The translations under genes and the position numbers were made by a program. The notes beneath the pieces were generated by a model. That model was not told the DNA's origin. It did not search any database and worked only from the letters and a program-made list of their open reading frames with translations. From Boswellia sacra (lineage: Eukaryota > Streptophyta > Magnoliopsida > Sapindales > Burseraceae), in contig SNVD02009519.1 in NCBI GenBank assembly GCA_013180625.2, forward strand, positions 1,302,001 to 1,366,000: a stretch of 64,000 nucleotides of DNA, given 5' to 3'. Positions 11,301-25,366 of the stretch are shown one piece after another. Each line of letters starts with the position of its first letter. The stretch's first letter is position 1.

Positions 11301-14300
11301 GGCTATCCAACTGGACTTGGTGCTCTCATCATACGAAATGGTAAGCAATGATTCTGGAGAGATTTAAAGATTTTTGAAGTTACGTTGAGTTGGTTTGAAG
11401 AGTTTCTGACACTTAAGTAAATCCTGTCCTATCACATAATCGACCTTCTTGTTTGCAACAGTTGATTGACTCCTCATATTTTGATTATAAAAAGGAAAAC
11501 CACTTTTTATTTTTCCAAAAAAAATATAACAGGATATATGCAAATGAAGGATCAACCTCAGGTGGCACTAGAGTCAAGCCCATCTTTGGTAGACCTTAAC
11601 CTTGCTTGGTTTATGAGGTGGTTGGAGCAAGTCCATGTGTAGTATTGCAATCTTTAGCATGAGAATTCCTTAGCTGGTTGGTATATAAGATTGAGTGCCT
11701 TGCTTAACATATTTTATTAAAAAGCTTGAAAACCATTGAAGAGGGGTCGGTTGGAGAGCTGTTGTAACAGGTCTATGTTCAATTATATTCTCTTCAAGTT
11801 CTGATTAACTATTTCCAACTGTCTCTCATTGATATTAATTTTGATATCTCCCCTTGAGAATGACATGAATGGATTGTAGAAATGAAGTTTCATATGACGT
11901 GATGCGGATCATACTTTGAAAAGCAAAACAGCTTGTCCTGATATTTTCTTCATTATTGATATCTGCAGATGCTGCAAAGTTGCTAAAGAAAACCTACTTT
12001 AGTGGAGGTTTGTGCTTAGATCTCTTATTTGAAAACAATACCCAAAATAAATGGTAGCTTTTACTAACCATAAAAAATATTCCAGGCACAGTTGCTGCCT
12101 CAATTGCTGACATTGACTTTGTTAAAAGGAGACAAGGTGTTGAGGAGCTTTTTGAGGATGGTACCGCTCCATTCCTGAGCATAGCATCCATCCGTCATGG
12201 GTTCAAGATAATCAATTCTTTGACTGTATCTGCGATATGCCGGTATGCAAATTTACTTGGTGTAGCACTTTGCATAATCTTCTAGTTTGTATAAAAATGG
12301 AAGATTTCCGTGTTTTTATATTTATAGTGTTATTCAATCACTGGAAAAATCCAACCCTGCAAATATACTAACTCCCTTATAGTAACTTAGTTAAATTATA
12401 TTGTTCTGAAACAGTTGACCGAAGTCATTTCGTGGCATTTCAAAGAGTTTAGTATCAAATTTGACTCCTCACATTTACCTTTTCGTTTTAAACTTAGTTC
12501 ACCAGGTAGTAGGTTTGATAGCTAGAGCCAAACAGATAGATCGCAAACAGAATTTTGTCATTTTCTTTTTGTGTTTTTCCTAAAGGTACATTCGAATGCT
12601 TTTTGCTTTAATATATGATTGCTTGAATCTTCTGTTAATTGTTGTCTTCTTGTATTTATGCCTTGTCATATTTATTCGTTTGAAGTTACCGTGTAGTAAC
12701 TTGCTTTCTCCTTCACTCATAATTTGAGAGTTTTTTGGGTTCATTGCTTAAGTTCTGGTGCTATTGCTGCTATAAGCAACACAATGCATTATGTCATCTT
12801 GACTCATGGTAGCATTTTTAACATTTTCTGTTGCTAGGAACAATCTATTTAACTTAGTCAGAAAGTAGGTTGTACAATTGTTGGTAGGAATACTCTTTTC
12901 TGTTTTCATCAATGATTCTGCTTCATGTCTTATAATCAATATTATTGTTTACTTCTCTGTATCAAACTTTGCGCATTTGCTCTCATATGTATGACTCTAG
13001 GTCAGGAAAACAGTTGTATACCATTAATTTATATTGTTTTTTCTATGATTAATCTAGAAAAAAAACAATGCCCTTGGTCTTCATATGTGTACAGCACCAT
13101 CTTTTACTAATTTTAACATTTATAATTCACATGTGTATGCTGTCCAACTATGCTTTGTTTATTGGTCTTACAGGCATACAACTTCACTTGCCTCGTATGT
13201 GAGGAAGATGCTCTTAACTTTAAGGCATGAAAATGGAGCCCCTGTCTGCAAACTTTATGGAAGTCTCACATCAAAGGTTTGTTCTATAACTGAAAGTAAT
13301 TTATAAGATCAATATTTCTAGGATTGGCATATTTTGTTATCCATGTCGAGTGAATTTTACTATGTGATTCTATGTGTCAAAAGTGGTTAGTTTGGGATAG
13401 TTAAATTATCTTCAAGCATTCTGTGCCTGCAATTTATTGCATGTGTTTCTAGATACTTGTTTTGAGTTAGTTAAATAATGTTTGTTGTTATTTTCTAGGC
13501 TTCTTGTAATGAACCAGGTCCCATTGTCTCATTCAACTTGAAGAGGCCAGACGGCTCTTGGTTTGGATACTGTGAGGTTGAAAAGCTGGCTTCCCTATCA
13601 GGAATTCAGTTACGGGTAAATTTTGGAAATGCTATAAAGCATAGATTACCTTCTCTGGTTTTGCTTGGATGGTTGAATCAATACTGATCTTAAGAAAAAA
13701 TTTTCCCATTTCTTTTTAAGTTGTGGTGTACTTTTTTGCACAGCAAATCATTGGATGAGGGGGAAAAAGTTGATATATTTATGTAGTTGAGAGTTGCAAA
13801 AATAAGCTTATATTGTGAACTTCTTTAAATTTAACTTGGAGTTATTGCTAAGATTACGGTATTGCATCACTTCTGAAATCGAAATTTGGTATCTTGTAAC
13901 AATGTTCGAATGCATTTGTTTCTTTTCTTTTTTGTTATTAGTTTTTGTAAAGGTTTGCATCAACGTGTAGATGGATAAATAAGCAGACACCACCCTCCAC
14001 GATGGCTTGCTGATGGGACTTCTTTTTCACTTTTTTGCCTGATGTTTTTGTTTAGACAGGATGCTTTTGCAATCCCGGAGCTTGTGCAAAATATCTTGAC
14101 TTGTCTCACTTGGATCTTCTTTCAAACATAGAGGTATTCTTTGGTCTGTTTCCATATTAAAATTTAGAAAAGGCTGTGCAAATGGTGTGTTTGACAGAAA
14201 TACATCCTTATATGTTGTTCTTTTGAGTCCAGGCTGGACATGTTTGCTGGGATGACTATGACATATTAAGTGGAAAACCAACTGGAGCTGTTAGAATATC

Positions 14301-17300
14301 ATTTGGTTACATGTCCACATATGAAGATGCCAAGGTAGATAGAATTTTTTGTGCATTTCTTTGCAATTTTAAAAGTCTGCGGAAAAAAAGTGTTGTATTT
14401 CCCTTTTTCTTACTACGCGAATTTCTAAGGACTTTTTTCCATAATTTTGTGAAATGTTTAAAAAGTCAAATCTTTTCAAAGTTGCTTCCACAACTTTGAA
14501 AAGATCAGCAACTCTTTCAAACGTTTCACGAAATTATGGAAGTTCTTAGAAATTCTCATTTTTGTAGGTTTATAGAAACTCCTTATGGAAAAAGACTGTT
14601 TTGGTCTTGTATAGGCCGGATGCCTCTCGGTAACACCATATTCTTGTTGTAGACTACTAGTCCACATTTGCATTTTTTCCTTTAAATCTTCTCAATAAAA
14701 CTCTTTCATTATATATATATATAATGAAAGAGTTTTATTGAGAAGATTTAAAGGAAAAAATGCAAATGTGGACTAGTAGTCTACAACAAGAATATGGTGT
14801 TACCGAGAGGCATCCGGCCTATACAAGACTTATATATATATATTTTCGAAGTTGCTTAGATTTTTGGCGGGGTGGTATATTTAAACAAGAGTTCTTCCAA
14901 CTCTGACTTCTTTTCTGATTTTAAGTTATCTTTATCTGCAGAAATTTATTGTTTTCATCAAAAGTTCCTTCCTACTGCTGCCACATAAATCTGCGAATGG
15001 AAATCTGTTGACACGAAGCTCCATCCCCCTTATATCTGAAGGTTCTTATGATTATTTTCTATTTTACTCATTTATAATGAAATACTTTTTTTTTCACTTA
15101 ATTTTTAAATATTGTGGCAAAGGTCAAGTGAACACTTAGTGAGTCATAATGACAATGCATAAGATTTCATATCACGTCAGATTTTATATTTTTCACTGAT
15201 GATTTCCCTTCTTTCCGTCTCTTGCTTCATATCATGCTTCCTTTGTAGCTTCCATTCCACATTTTTATTTGCATGATATTTCTTAACTGAAATTATTATA
15301 AAGTTTTCAGCCATGTTTATTTATCATCATTAAGTTGTCCCCTTTCTTTCTTTCTTCCTTTTTTCTCTTTTTAAATTTTTTCTTATATTTGTTCCTTCTT
15401 GCAAGTTATACTCCTTCAAGTTGCTATTTATATTTTCCTCATCTTCATTCTTTGGTTCTATTGTCCACTGTTATTTAATTCTGATGCTTTGTACATTTCT
15501 TTCGCTTTCCTGTTGGCTGTTATTGCTTCTATTTGTGGTATCATTTACGTCTTAAGTAAAGAAAGAAGAATGATGCAGCATGTTAGTGTACTGTACCTGA
15601 ATCCGAATTTTTTAAAATTTCAGGCATTGAAAGAGTATACACAGCTTTGAATTGTTTCATCAAGTCTATTACTATCTACCCAATTAAATCATGTGCAGGA
15701 TTCAGTGTAGAATGTTGGCCTCTTTGCAGTACAGGTAACTCTCTGTTGTCTGAAATAATTTATCCAAAATATAATTTAACCAAGTCTTCATCTGACCTCA
15801 ATCTTTTCCAAGTGTGGTGCAACATCATAAACATTTCTACCAATAGGTGCCAAAACTACGAGGTTTTAGAAATTTGCCACTTAATTTTGTAGGAGTATCA
15901 CGTGTCTAGTCTTTTAGAGATAGTAACCACTCAGTGACATTGATAATAACAGTATTCCGTCTTCCCGACGATTAATCAGGTTTATTACATGATCGAGAAT
16001 GGCTGCTTAGGAGTTCAACTGGTGAAGTTCTTACACAGAAGAAGGTGAATTACATTCCTTTATTCAGTAGTTACTGCATATACAAGGAGTGATATATATG
16101 CTTGATAACCTGCGGTTGGAGTACTGAGATTCTTAAACTAGTTAGGCTTGTGATCATGATGTTATGAGTTTAATTACATAGATTTATCTAATAAAAGATT
16201 AATTGGTATGTTTTTTATGCTTTCACAGAGTAAGAAAAATATCTTCAAGTTATTTGTGTAAAAATATCATCAAGTTATTTGTGTCATGTTTGCTTTTTCC
16301 CTCCCGTAATTTCTTTGACTTGATTATTCTTTCGTGTTGATTGTAAGTGTATCAGAAATTGAGTGGGTTTTAATCAAAAGTTTTTGCTGTGTTAGGTGGG
16401 TTGGACCTATATAATATAATTTGTGCATGCATACCATCATATAATCATACAAAATCTCAACAGTCTGTGTTGAAAATCCCCATGATTATAAGGACAAACT
16501 TTGTTCTCAAAATTGATTGATGAATTGTTCATGTTCAAAGATCCCAACCTATAATTGTCAGTAAGCATGTTCTTTGTATAAAATACTACAAATTTGCATG
16601 CCAGTTATCACTTGAACAGAATCTATTAATGAAAAAAAAAAAAAAAAAAAGAGGATATCTAAGATCAAATCTTAATTCTTCTGAATCATGTTTATAGGTT
16701 CCGGAAATGTGCCTTATTAGTGCTTTTATAGACCTCAATCAAGAAATAATGTCTGTGGAGTCACCACGTTGCAGAGATAAGTTGCAGATCAACCTAAAGC
16801 CAGATTCATATAATGGTGAGAGCGAAGAAATTGATATGCGTTACCAGAGGTAATATTAATTGCATACGTGTGATTAATTTTTCTAATAATGTTTTCTGTA
16901 CGCATTTCTTTCATCAGAACTCATTTTAGTCGTACATCTGTTCTAAAGAAGGCAATTACTATTTGTATATTTATAGGTATGAAGTCCATGGTTACCCAAA
17001 TGAAGTCAACTTATGGTTTGGCAAAGCCATTGGTCGACCTTGCACATTACTCCGTTGTTCTAGCTCCAATTCTATTATCTGCTCAAACAAGAATGGAGGT
17101 GTGGGCATGTGCAGAGATTTGGATAGCAAATTGAATTTTACTAATGAAGCTCAATTCTTGCTGATATCAGAGGAGAGTGTATTGGATCTCAACAGAAGAT
17201 TAAGTTTTAGTATGTTCTACTTTCTCATTTTTTTGGCATATAATAAGTTTAATACTTGCACTCACTGAAACCATCTCACTTTGTGTGATAGCTGAACTTT

Positions 17301-18613
17301 GATTATATATATTATCATTTCAACACGAGGGAACTTTTTTTTTTTTTTAACAAAAATAGGAACTACTGAGGTGATATACTAAATGATGTCTATTTCATAG
17401 CTGGACCACTCTGCCACTTTTGATGATTTATAAATTATCTGATTTAGACAAAATGCACTTTTCCACATAATCATATGTTTTCCTGTAGTCGATTTACTCC
17501 TTCCCTTCAGTTGGGAGATCTGAGCTAAGAGAATATCCAATTTAAGGCATATTTGCAGATCCCATGAAGAATTGTAATATAACCTGAGATGCTAAAGCAA
17601 TTGATATCATTGCACACGAGCACCTTAACCAGGCTTTTCTAAGCCGCTTGCACTTTTATCTTCTCGGATAATGTGATGATGACTAATGTTTTCCTGTACA
17701 GCTTTTGTGGCATCACTTTTTTTTTCCTTTTTTTCCCAAAAAATTATGTAGTTGGTTGAAAATGTGTTGCTTCTTCCGATCTTTATTCTTGTGTGATTTA
17801 TAAAATATATAGAAGCAGATGCAGAAAATGGTACACATCGAGCACCAGTTCAAATTAATCCTATGAGATTTAGGCCCAACCTTGTCCTATCTGGAGGTGA
17901 ACCATACGCTGAAGATGGGTGGAGAAATCTTAAAATTGGAAACAAGTATTTTGCAGTAAGTTCTGGATACCTTGAACTGGAGTGGGAGCCATGATGTCTT
18001 TTTATACTTGGAAATTTGTTGAATAGAAAATGGCTAGGTTTAGCTGATATCTGAAGTTGGCAATTTGAGCATTACAAATATATTAATATTTTCCCATCAC
18101 TTGTAAGTTTCATCTTGAGATCTTTTATACTAATTCGAATGATATCGATTGGTTTAGAAGAAGTCAGAGAGTGACAGACTCCTCTTTTATCAAAAAAATG
18201 GAATAAAATAAATTTGTGCCCTTGGCGGAGTGAATCACTCAATCCTGTATTTTAATTGGTTTTGCTTCCCTTTTTCCAGTGCTTAGGTGGATGCAACCGT
18301 TGCCAGATGATAAATTTCGATCATAAAGAAGGAAAAGTGCAGAAATCAAATGAACCGTTGGCTACTTTAGCATCCTACAGGAGAGTGAAGGTAAGTTGTA
18401 TTAGTCCTATCCAGAAGTTGGTCATTCAATTGTTTATTTTGCTTCTGAAACTAGTAAACAATTTTTTAGTCAATTTATTTATTTATTCATTCTCTGTTTG
18501 TATGGAAGCAGGGGAGGATTTTGTTTGGCATATTGCTAAGATATAATGTTGCCGAGCTGGACACAAATTCTTATCTTGAAGTTGGACAAGAAGTACATCC
18601 AAATCCGGAATAG
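8364..18613 (+). CDS. ABA3: Molybdenum cofactor sulfurase (ABA3/LOS5 type)
   Basis: Twenty-two exons join in frame to 831 codons (Arabidopsis ABA3 has about 819): 8364-8493, 8724-8822, 8968-9026, 9335-9495, 9802-9959, 10581-10707, 11101-11203, 11295-11340, 11969-12007, 12086-12242, 13174-13276, 13499-13615, 14056-14133, 14233-14334, 14942-15041, 15624-15734, 15980-16044, 16698-16849, 16977-17209, 17813-17955, 18280-18390, 18512-18613. All introns are GT...AG. The N-terminal part is a NifS-like, PLP-dependent cysteine desulfurase: [37 protein letters not shown] block [10 protein letters not shown], and the PLP lysine in SFYKMFGYPTG (K279). The GCFCNPGAC motif (435-443) lies where Arabidopsis ABA3 carries its persulfide cysteine. 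From about residue 527 comes the MOSC part ([27 protein letters not shown]). The cytosolic enzyme adds the terminal sulfur to Moco, activating aldehyde oxidase (last ABA step) and xanthine dehydrogenase. No disabling change was found. Confidence 0.95.
14418..14565. repeat. Imperfect inverted repeat (hairpin) in intron 14 of the Moco sulfurase gene
   Basis: Two arms of roughly 65-70 bp meet near 14490-14495. The left arm runs from gaatttctaagga through cataattttgtgaaat to cttttcaaagttg; the right arm is its diverged reverse complement (caactttgaaaag ... aagttcttagaaattc). It is a foldback or MITE-like structure inside intron 14 (14335-14941). Confidence 0.75.
14604..14829. repeat. 226-bp near-perfect palindrome in intron 14 of the Moco sulfurase gene
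   Basis: The left arm starts gtcttgtataggccggatgc at 14604 and the right arm ends gcatccggcctatacaagac at 14829. The arms, ~113 bp each, meet in an (AT)n centre around 14709-14726. I found no mismatch when reading the arms against each other. Such a foldback is either a recent MITE or an inverted duplication. Confidence 0.9.
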
Positions 18614-20070
18614 AGTGACAAGTCATTTGTACACAAACACTAAAATAGAGACAAAAGCTACAGCCTCCCTGAAGGATGGGATATATAATATAGAAGATAA
18701 CACATGGAAGATTCATTACAGTTGGAAAATGTTCTTTAGTACATATACTAATTTTATTACCAAGTAGGATTTGACTCTGTAAGAACAAACTGGCCAAAAA
18801 TTTTCTGTCAAGATCCATGTGGTAGTTAATTTAGTATTAATATGAACTTCCTCAATATTGTATTCAACTTTTGAACAAATCTGGCTTCTGTTCCCTTTTG
18901 TGTGGTGTAAATATGCAGTAAAGATTGTTGGCAGTACAGCCCTTTTTCAACTTAATGGAAAATATGCTGGTGGGCTTTGGTGAAAGTTTTTGCATTTTCA
19001 AAGGGTTAGCACTAGCAGTAGTATGAAGTTCCATCGTCCACATTCTTTGAAATTGAATATTTGATTGTTCTAGCCATTAATCCTAAAAATTACTAGTCAA
19101 ACTGACGTTAAAGATTTATTATATTTTTATCTAGTGAGAATGAAGAAGATCTAATGCCTCCAAAAACTTCTAATGAACATTGTATATGAAGATATGGTCT
19201 TACCTACTCTGTTCAGAAAATAGGAGGCTCCTTGGCCTACACATTTCTTCCTTCTAGACCAACTTCTTGGACTTTTTCTCTTCTGCTAGCTTTGGCTTTT
19301 CTTCAGGTCAATTCTTCAAAGAATGTTGACTAAAGAAACCCTCTTCATATTATTTTACAAAGAAATAATCATGCTTTGTAGTCCACAACACAAGATGATG
19401 TGTTCTCTTGTGAGAATTTCTACTTTCAAGCACGTAGTCTGGGATGTCCTATTCACATGAACCATATATAGGTTTTTTCTCTATATTTATTTCACTGCTT
19501 GGTTTTCAAAATTGGAGCCTAAGCCATGATTAGCTTGACTCAGTTTATCAATCTTAGCCATGATTAGCTTGACTCAGTTTTATCAATTTCTTATGCAATG
19601 ATTAAAAGTTTATCGAATTCTATATACAATTAAAATTTTATCGAAATCTATATATTTCTTTAGAATATTAAATTTAATGATCGAAATCAAAACAATAATT
19701 TATTGATTTTTAATTATTGAATATAACATAAAAAATAATTTTTTTAATGAAGTTACACATTCGGCAAATGATACCATATACATTTTTTGAAGTGTAATAT
19801 GTACATTCAGGCAAATTTGATTGACAGATGAAAATTTTAGAAATTTTACGAAATTAGTCTTATTGTAAATACGTTTTAAAAAATAGTCACTGTTTGAAAT
19901 TTTTTTGTCATAATCCTCTTCTTGTCAATCCGATAACTTGATTGGAGGTGTGATGATTTACTTCATTGGCGAGATCCCTAGCTTAAATCCAGCATCGTCC
20001 AACTGTGCCAAGGAAAAGAATAGAAGAAGCATCTGACTTCTTCGTGTATTCTCTACTTAAATCCAACTCT
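18614..20070. other. Intergenic, 3' flank of the Moco sulfurase gene
   Basis: This contains the 3' UTR and AT-rich spacer. A direct repeat of about 34 bp starts at 19522 and 19556 (both begin agccatgattagcttgactc). No gene or RNA was recognised. Confidence 0.6.
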
Positions 20071-20208
20071 AGGGATAAAGCTCAATTGGTAGAGCTCTGT
20101 TCTTGCAATTGGATTATTGCGATTACAGGTTGAATGTCTAATTGTCGAGACGATATTGATAGTATTTTGTACCTGAACCAATGGTTGCTTTTTCTAAGTA
20201 ACGGGGAA
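20071..20208 (+). other. Nuclear plastid DNA insertion (trnA-UGC exon 1 and start of its intron)
   Basis: The stretch begins gggataaagctcaattggta and continues through cttgcaattgg, gttgaatgtctaattgtc, tttgtacctgaacc and tttttctaagtaa. In order, this matches what I recall of the plastid trnA-UGC 5' exon and the first ~100 bases of its group II intron, from the rRNA operon spacer. Nearly all differences are C to T or G to A, as expected of methylated plastid DNA decaying in the nucleus. It is not a working tRNA: the 3' half is absent and the D/anticodon stems carry changes. The identification rests on memory of the plastid sequence. Confidence 0.8.
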
Positions 20209-23200
20209 TCCAATAACTTGAAAACATATATAATCATCAACTCAATAGCACAATCCAATGGCTTAATAAATAAATAACAAAAATCTGATGACTCAGACAA
20301 TTGTTAAGTCTTAGAATTTAGAACTACAGCGTAAAGGATCATGCGTAAACAAATTTTAAAATAGAATTGCTTTTAAAATTAGCCATAAGGATAAGATTAC
20401 TTTTTAAAAGTTTCCAAAATTTTTAGGTATTATTGGACAAGAATCCTCTCCTTAACCTTAACTTTTTTTAGGTTTTTTAAAAAATGTGATTGGTGGTTAG
20501 AAAAATTAAATTAATAAAGAAATAGAGTAAAAGCAAATATAAACCATTCATATAAGTAAAAATCTACCTCTCAATGTCCCCTTAAAAACTCAGATAAAGG
20601 GTATTATTATGCACCTTAACATTAAAACTACCCTATTCACATCACTTGTACTTGGTGTTTCAGAATTGGATGCTTGGCCATAAAGCCGCTGATGATGCTC
20701 ATTTTTTTTTCTTTTTTTTGCCAAAATTTTCCACGTCAAACTGTTCCCAGTTTTCTTACGATCAACAACCGGTCGCATTCAGGCTGGTCACCAAGCATCG
20801 CCAGAGGCCATGTAACGTCATTCCTTTTAACGGGTTAGAATCAATCGCACAACAACTTGATAACATATATGAGGACTCAGCTAAGCCTTCCAGCTCAAGT
20901 CAACAAAAGACTTCTTAAAAGGGATTTGAAATTATTTTATTTTGGAGGAGAATTTATGATGTTCCTACATATCATCTGAAAATCGACATCTAACAAAAAA
21001 TAAAAAGTTAAGTAACAGAAAATTTAAACACACATAAGTGGAATAGGTCTAAAATTAACTTCTGTACTGTGATCAGATTATAAATTGCATTTGTGATAAA
21101 CGTTTTGCATACGAAGAAGAAAATGAGACTTGAAAATATATTAAAGTCTGTTAATTTGTGATATTCATAATTCTCTTATATTCTATCAAAGACTGGGTCA
21201 AAGAGTGAAAGCTGAACTAACTTGGACTTGGCAAGTTGATCCTTCTTGGACTTGGTAATACAATAGGGTCAAATCCTTTCACTTATCATGTTTTTTTTTT
21301 TTTTTTTTTTGATTGATTCGTAGACAACATGCATGATGTGAAGGAGACACTTATGCTAATTAATTGTTTAAATATTTCTCGTATGGTGAATCCCTTTTGG
21401 CAGCAGATGCTTTTTTTATAATATGCGATGCAATCATTCACGCCCTGGCCATTTAGCAGCTTAATACTATGATTTGAAAGATATGTTAACATCTCGGTCA
21501 AATGATTTGTGCTATATAAAAGGGTATTGAATAGTAAAGGGGCAGTCGGTCAGAGACTTGGATTAAGTTTCTCGTGGCATGCATGTTACGTACTCTCACA
21601 CAAAACAAAACATGTATTAATATATAATATAAATATTTATATACAAAGCCATTTTAAAGTTTTCATTGAGAACAAAAGTTAAGAAGGGGCTTTTAATTGA
21701 AAAGTTTAAAAGAAAAAGAAAAGGAAAAATCAAAATCTATTGATTTGATTTTGATTATTACTGCATATCTAACCATTTGAAAAATAACTCTTTGGTAAGA
21801 GTTCACTATATATCTACTTTTGACTAGCATTTTTTTATATATATCTTCAATACTAAATAAATTGATATATTTGAAGATTTTGAACCGCCATTTATTTCGA
21901 TAGTTGTATTTTAACGTTTCAAAAATCATCAAATCTACTAGCGTGATAAATATTCTTTATAATGTTTCGAAGACTGTCACAACTTACAAGATTACCTTAA
22001 AGATCGGTCAAATAGCTTAATTAGTGATAAAATTGTAACGGTAATTCTTGAGGATGAGGATGAGGATGAAATTCACAATTCCCAAATCCCAAGTCCCAGA
22101 TGTGGTGATAAAAAAGTAACTAAACATGTGTAGCATTTGTATTATAGCCACCTTTCAGATTGAAGATAAAATATATTATAAACCACACCTACAAGAGAAT
22201 CTAAGTCCAAGCTTTTACCGAGTCAAAGATTGAATCTATGAATTAATAAATAATTAATTAAGCCATACAAAACAAAACAAGCTAAGCTCAGTCAGTCAGA
22301 ACCCTGCAATTTTTCGGCTCGTCAGTTCTCTTGAATTTTGGACATTTGTGCACGAGAGTAGTTTACCCTGCTGGTCAAATATTGTGCGCGAGTTCTAGAA
22401 TATTTGCCTTTTGATTTTACAAGCAAATATTCAAGAGTTCGAGAGTATTATATTCATCATTGGAGAAGAAAGTATAAAATGGTTATTTTATACATACATA
22501 TTTTATCACTATTTGCTTCAACACTTTGAATATTATTTCTGCACCTCTACAGTTAGTATTTTAATTGATCAAGTAAAAGTATAATAGTTCAAACCGATTC
22601 CAAGCACAAGTACAATAATGTCAAATCCTTGTAATGGATTGTTTCTACTTTGGCGCATCCATGAGATGATATTGATCATCCCTCTTTCTATAGTAAAATA
22701 TATATAGAAATTCGTGAGATCGACTTCTTCCCCATCTCTTTCTTTTGTTCTTTTTGCCAATCAATTAATTTATTCATTGTATTAGTCTAGGCTTCTGGAA
22801 ATTTTTGAAATTAACTACAAGCTAATTAATTAATAATATCCAAATACATTCTTTCAAACCTACTCTTGTCTACCGATTAAACTTTCTCTATACTTCGAAG
22901 TTAATTCTTAACATAACACCATTTATCAGCAAATTATGTGATCTTCTTCATGTCATAATTAACAATTAAGAACAACTTTTTATTAAAGCTGAGTTATTAA
23001 TTTAGGAGTAACTTTTGCATTAATGATCACAAACACTTTAACAGTTTACCAAAACAAAATTTTCAAGATTGTATGTTGACTCAAACTATTCATATATAAA
23101 TTATCACATTAAATCGTATAATTAATTAAATTTATTTATTAAAAATCCATTTATTCATTTTTCCTCTCTTTTTTAAAAGAAAAGTATCTTACAAAATTCA

Positions 23201-23690
23201 AAATAAGATCAATTCAAATATTAGAGAATCCATTTTCTCAAATTGACAAGGTCTTATTCCTATAGATCATGCATACTACTGATTTTTCTTTAGCTTCAAT
23301 AAACTATTAATAAATTAACGTGACACACATGTATAAATATGAAACTTGTAAGTACATCTAATAATTAAACAAAAATGAAGTTTAAATTAAAGACTTAAAC
23401 TAATAAAATGAACTTCTAGATTTAATTAATAAACACGAATATGTACGGAGGTTAATTATGATTATACAGAATTGAAGTACATTACATTCCATAATGGTAA
23501 CTAATTATTATTGTCTACTCTCGAATTTTATAGAATTAGCTTTATATTATCTGTTAATGATGGTGGTTGTGACTTGGGTAATTCTGATAATATTAACCTT
23601 TCGATTTGGCTCTCCCCTGCAGTCTTCGAAGTAGAGTCAAATAATGGGCGGATTGACTTGACTTGAAGAAAAACCAACCCTTTCGCGAGA
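20209..23690. other. Intergenic AT-rich spacer between the plastid insertion and the NAC gene
   Basis: This is about 3.5 kb of AT-rich DNA with poly(T) runs (20702-20718, 21291-21311). One 90-codon open frame (20646-20918) has no recognisable domain. I see no RNA gene or clear transposon border. Confidence 0.5.
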
Positions 23691-23691
23691 C

Positions 23692-23700
23692 TTTTTATAC
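23692..23700 (+). promoter_or_regulatory. Probable TATA box of the NAC gene
   Basis: tttttatac lies 111-119 bp upstream of the NAC start codon. This implies a leader of roughly 80 bases, a normal plant arrangement. Confidence 0.5.
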
Positions 23701-23810
23701 ATTATTAAAGAAGCTGCTGTCATTCATCTTCAAACTGGCTTGTATGCGTTTGGTACAGAAATATTCCTCTAGCTAGGTTTGTATAGAAAGGAGATATCAA
23801 TCGATCAATC

Positions 23811-25128
23811 ATGACGACACAAAACACTACTGCTACCTCCAACGATGATCATGAGATGCAGCTTCCAGGGTTTCGTTTTCATCCAACTGATGAAGAACTT
23901 GTAGGGTTTTATCTTCGCAGAAAAGTTGACAAGAAACCCCTCAGTATCGAACTCATCAAACAGATTGATATCTACAAACACGATCCATGGGATCTTCCAA
24001 GTATGATACATGTTCATACAAATTCATTTTCTCCCTTTATAAATCTCTGTTTTCTCGAGCATCTATGAATATATATGTCTTTCTTTTATCTTTTCTTTAG
24101 CGAGAAAATAGAAAATATATATAGTTTAATATTATTGATCACGATATTCAAATCCTCCAGAGAATAGCTAGCTTATAAATCTAATTGCATGCTCGAAATT
24201 AATAAGTTAGATTTCTAGCTTGCTTTGTTCTTAACAAGTGCAATTTTGTACGTAGTTTCCAGGTGCAGCCCTATTTTTACATAAGATGATATTCATCGCT
24301 TCCTGATCGCAACTCACAAGGTCACTTTAGGGCTTTAACAGAAGAACTTTAGGATTTGTTTTTCAATTTATAAGGCCAGGAATTTTAATATTTTATTAGA
24401 TCAACTTGGTGGGAAATTAAAGAAAATTAATAAAATTAAACCCTTTGAATGATTACTTGTTGCTGCTCAATTATTTTAATATCTTTTCTTTTGCGGCATT
24501 CCATGCATGCATCATGCAATTAAACTAATAATACTCTCAGTGATTTCTCTTAATCTCATCTTAAAATGGTCTAATTATTGTGCAGAAATTAATACTACTG
24601 CTGACAAGGAAGGATACTTCTTTTGCAAAAGAGGGAGAAAGTATAGAAACAGCATAAGACCGAATAGAGTGACGGGATCTGGGTTTTGGAAAGCAACTGG
24701 CATCGACAAGCCAGTGTATTCACTCGGAGGAGAAGGCCGTGACTGCATCGGCCTCAAGAAAACACTTGTTTACTACCGTGGAAGTGCAGGAAAAGGCACC
24801 AAAACTGATTGGATGATGCACGAGTTTCGCCTTCCTTCCAAGGATAACAATAACAATGGCACCACCAATGCTAAAACTACTCTCCATCTCCAAGAAGCGG
24901 TAAGCAGAAATTTATTATAAATTGATCATCACTCGTATACTATGGCTATGCTGAGAAGATATATATTTAGATCCCAAAGTGGTTATAATGGAAGATATCA
25001 TCATTTCTAGTATAGAAGTTTCTATAACGACAATATATTTCTAGCTTTCTAGCTTTTCAGTGAATAATGATTAAGTAGGATACAAATTATTTGGTACAAA
25101 TTTTAGGTGGTTACCCAATACACTAGAT

Positions 25129-25173
<45 letters not shown>

Positions 25174-25366
25174 TTATGTATATGTATATGAGAAGATATA
25201 TTTTGATACAGGACTTTTAACACAAGACTAAACACAATTTTTTAACTATTGATCTACAAAATTCAATGGTTGAGATGATTGATGAGTTGACAGTATTAAA
25301 AGCATTTTGTTGACTTTTAATCTCAACTATTAGAATTTGTGAGATCAATGGCTATAAATTTATGTC

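Noticed and set aside
20071..20145. tRNA-Ala-like sequence
   Set aside because: It keeps only the 5' half of a plastid tRNA gene followed by intron sequence, and has many C-to-T changes; it cannot fold into a full tRNA.
20646..20918. 90-codon open frame in the intergenic region
   Set aside because: It contains a homopolymer-derived Phe run and no domain I recognise; there are no neighbouring exons or promoter signals.
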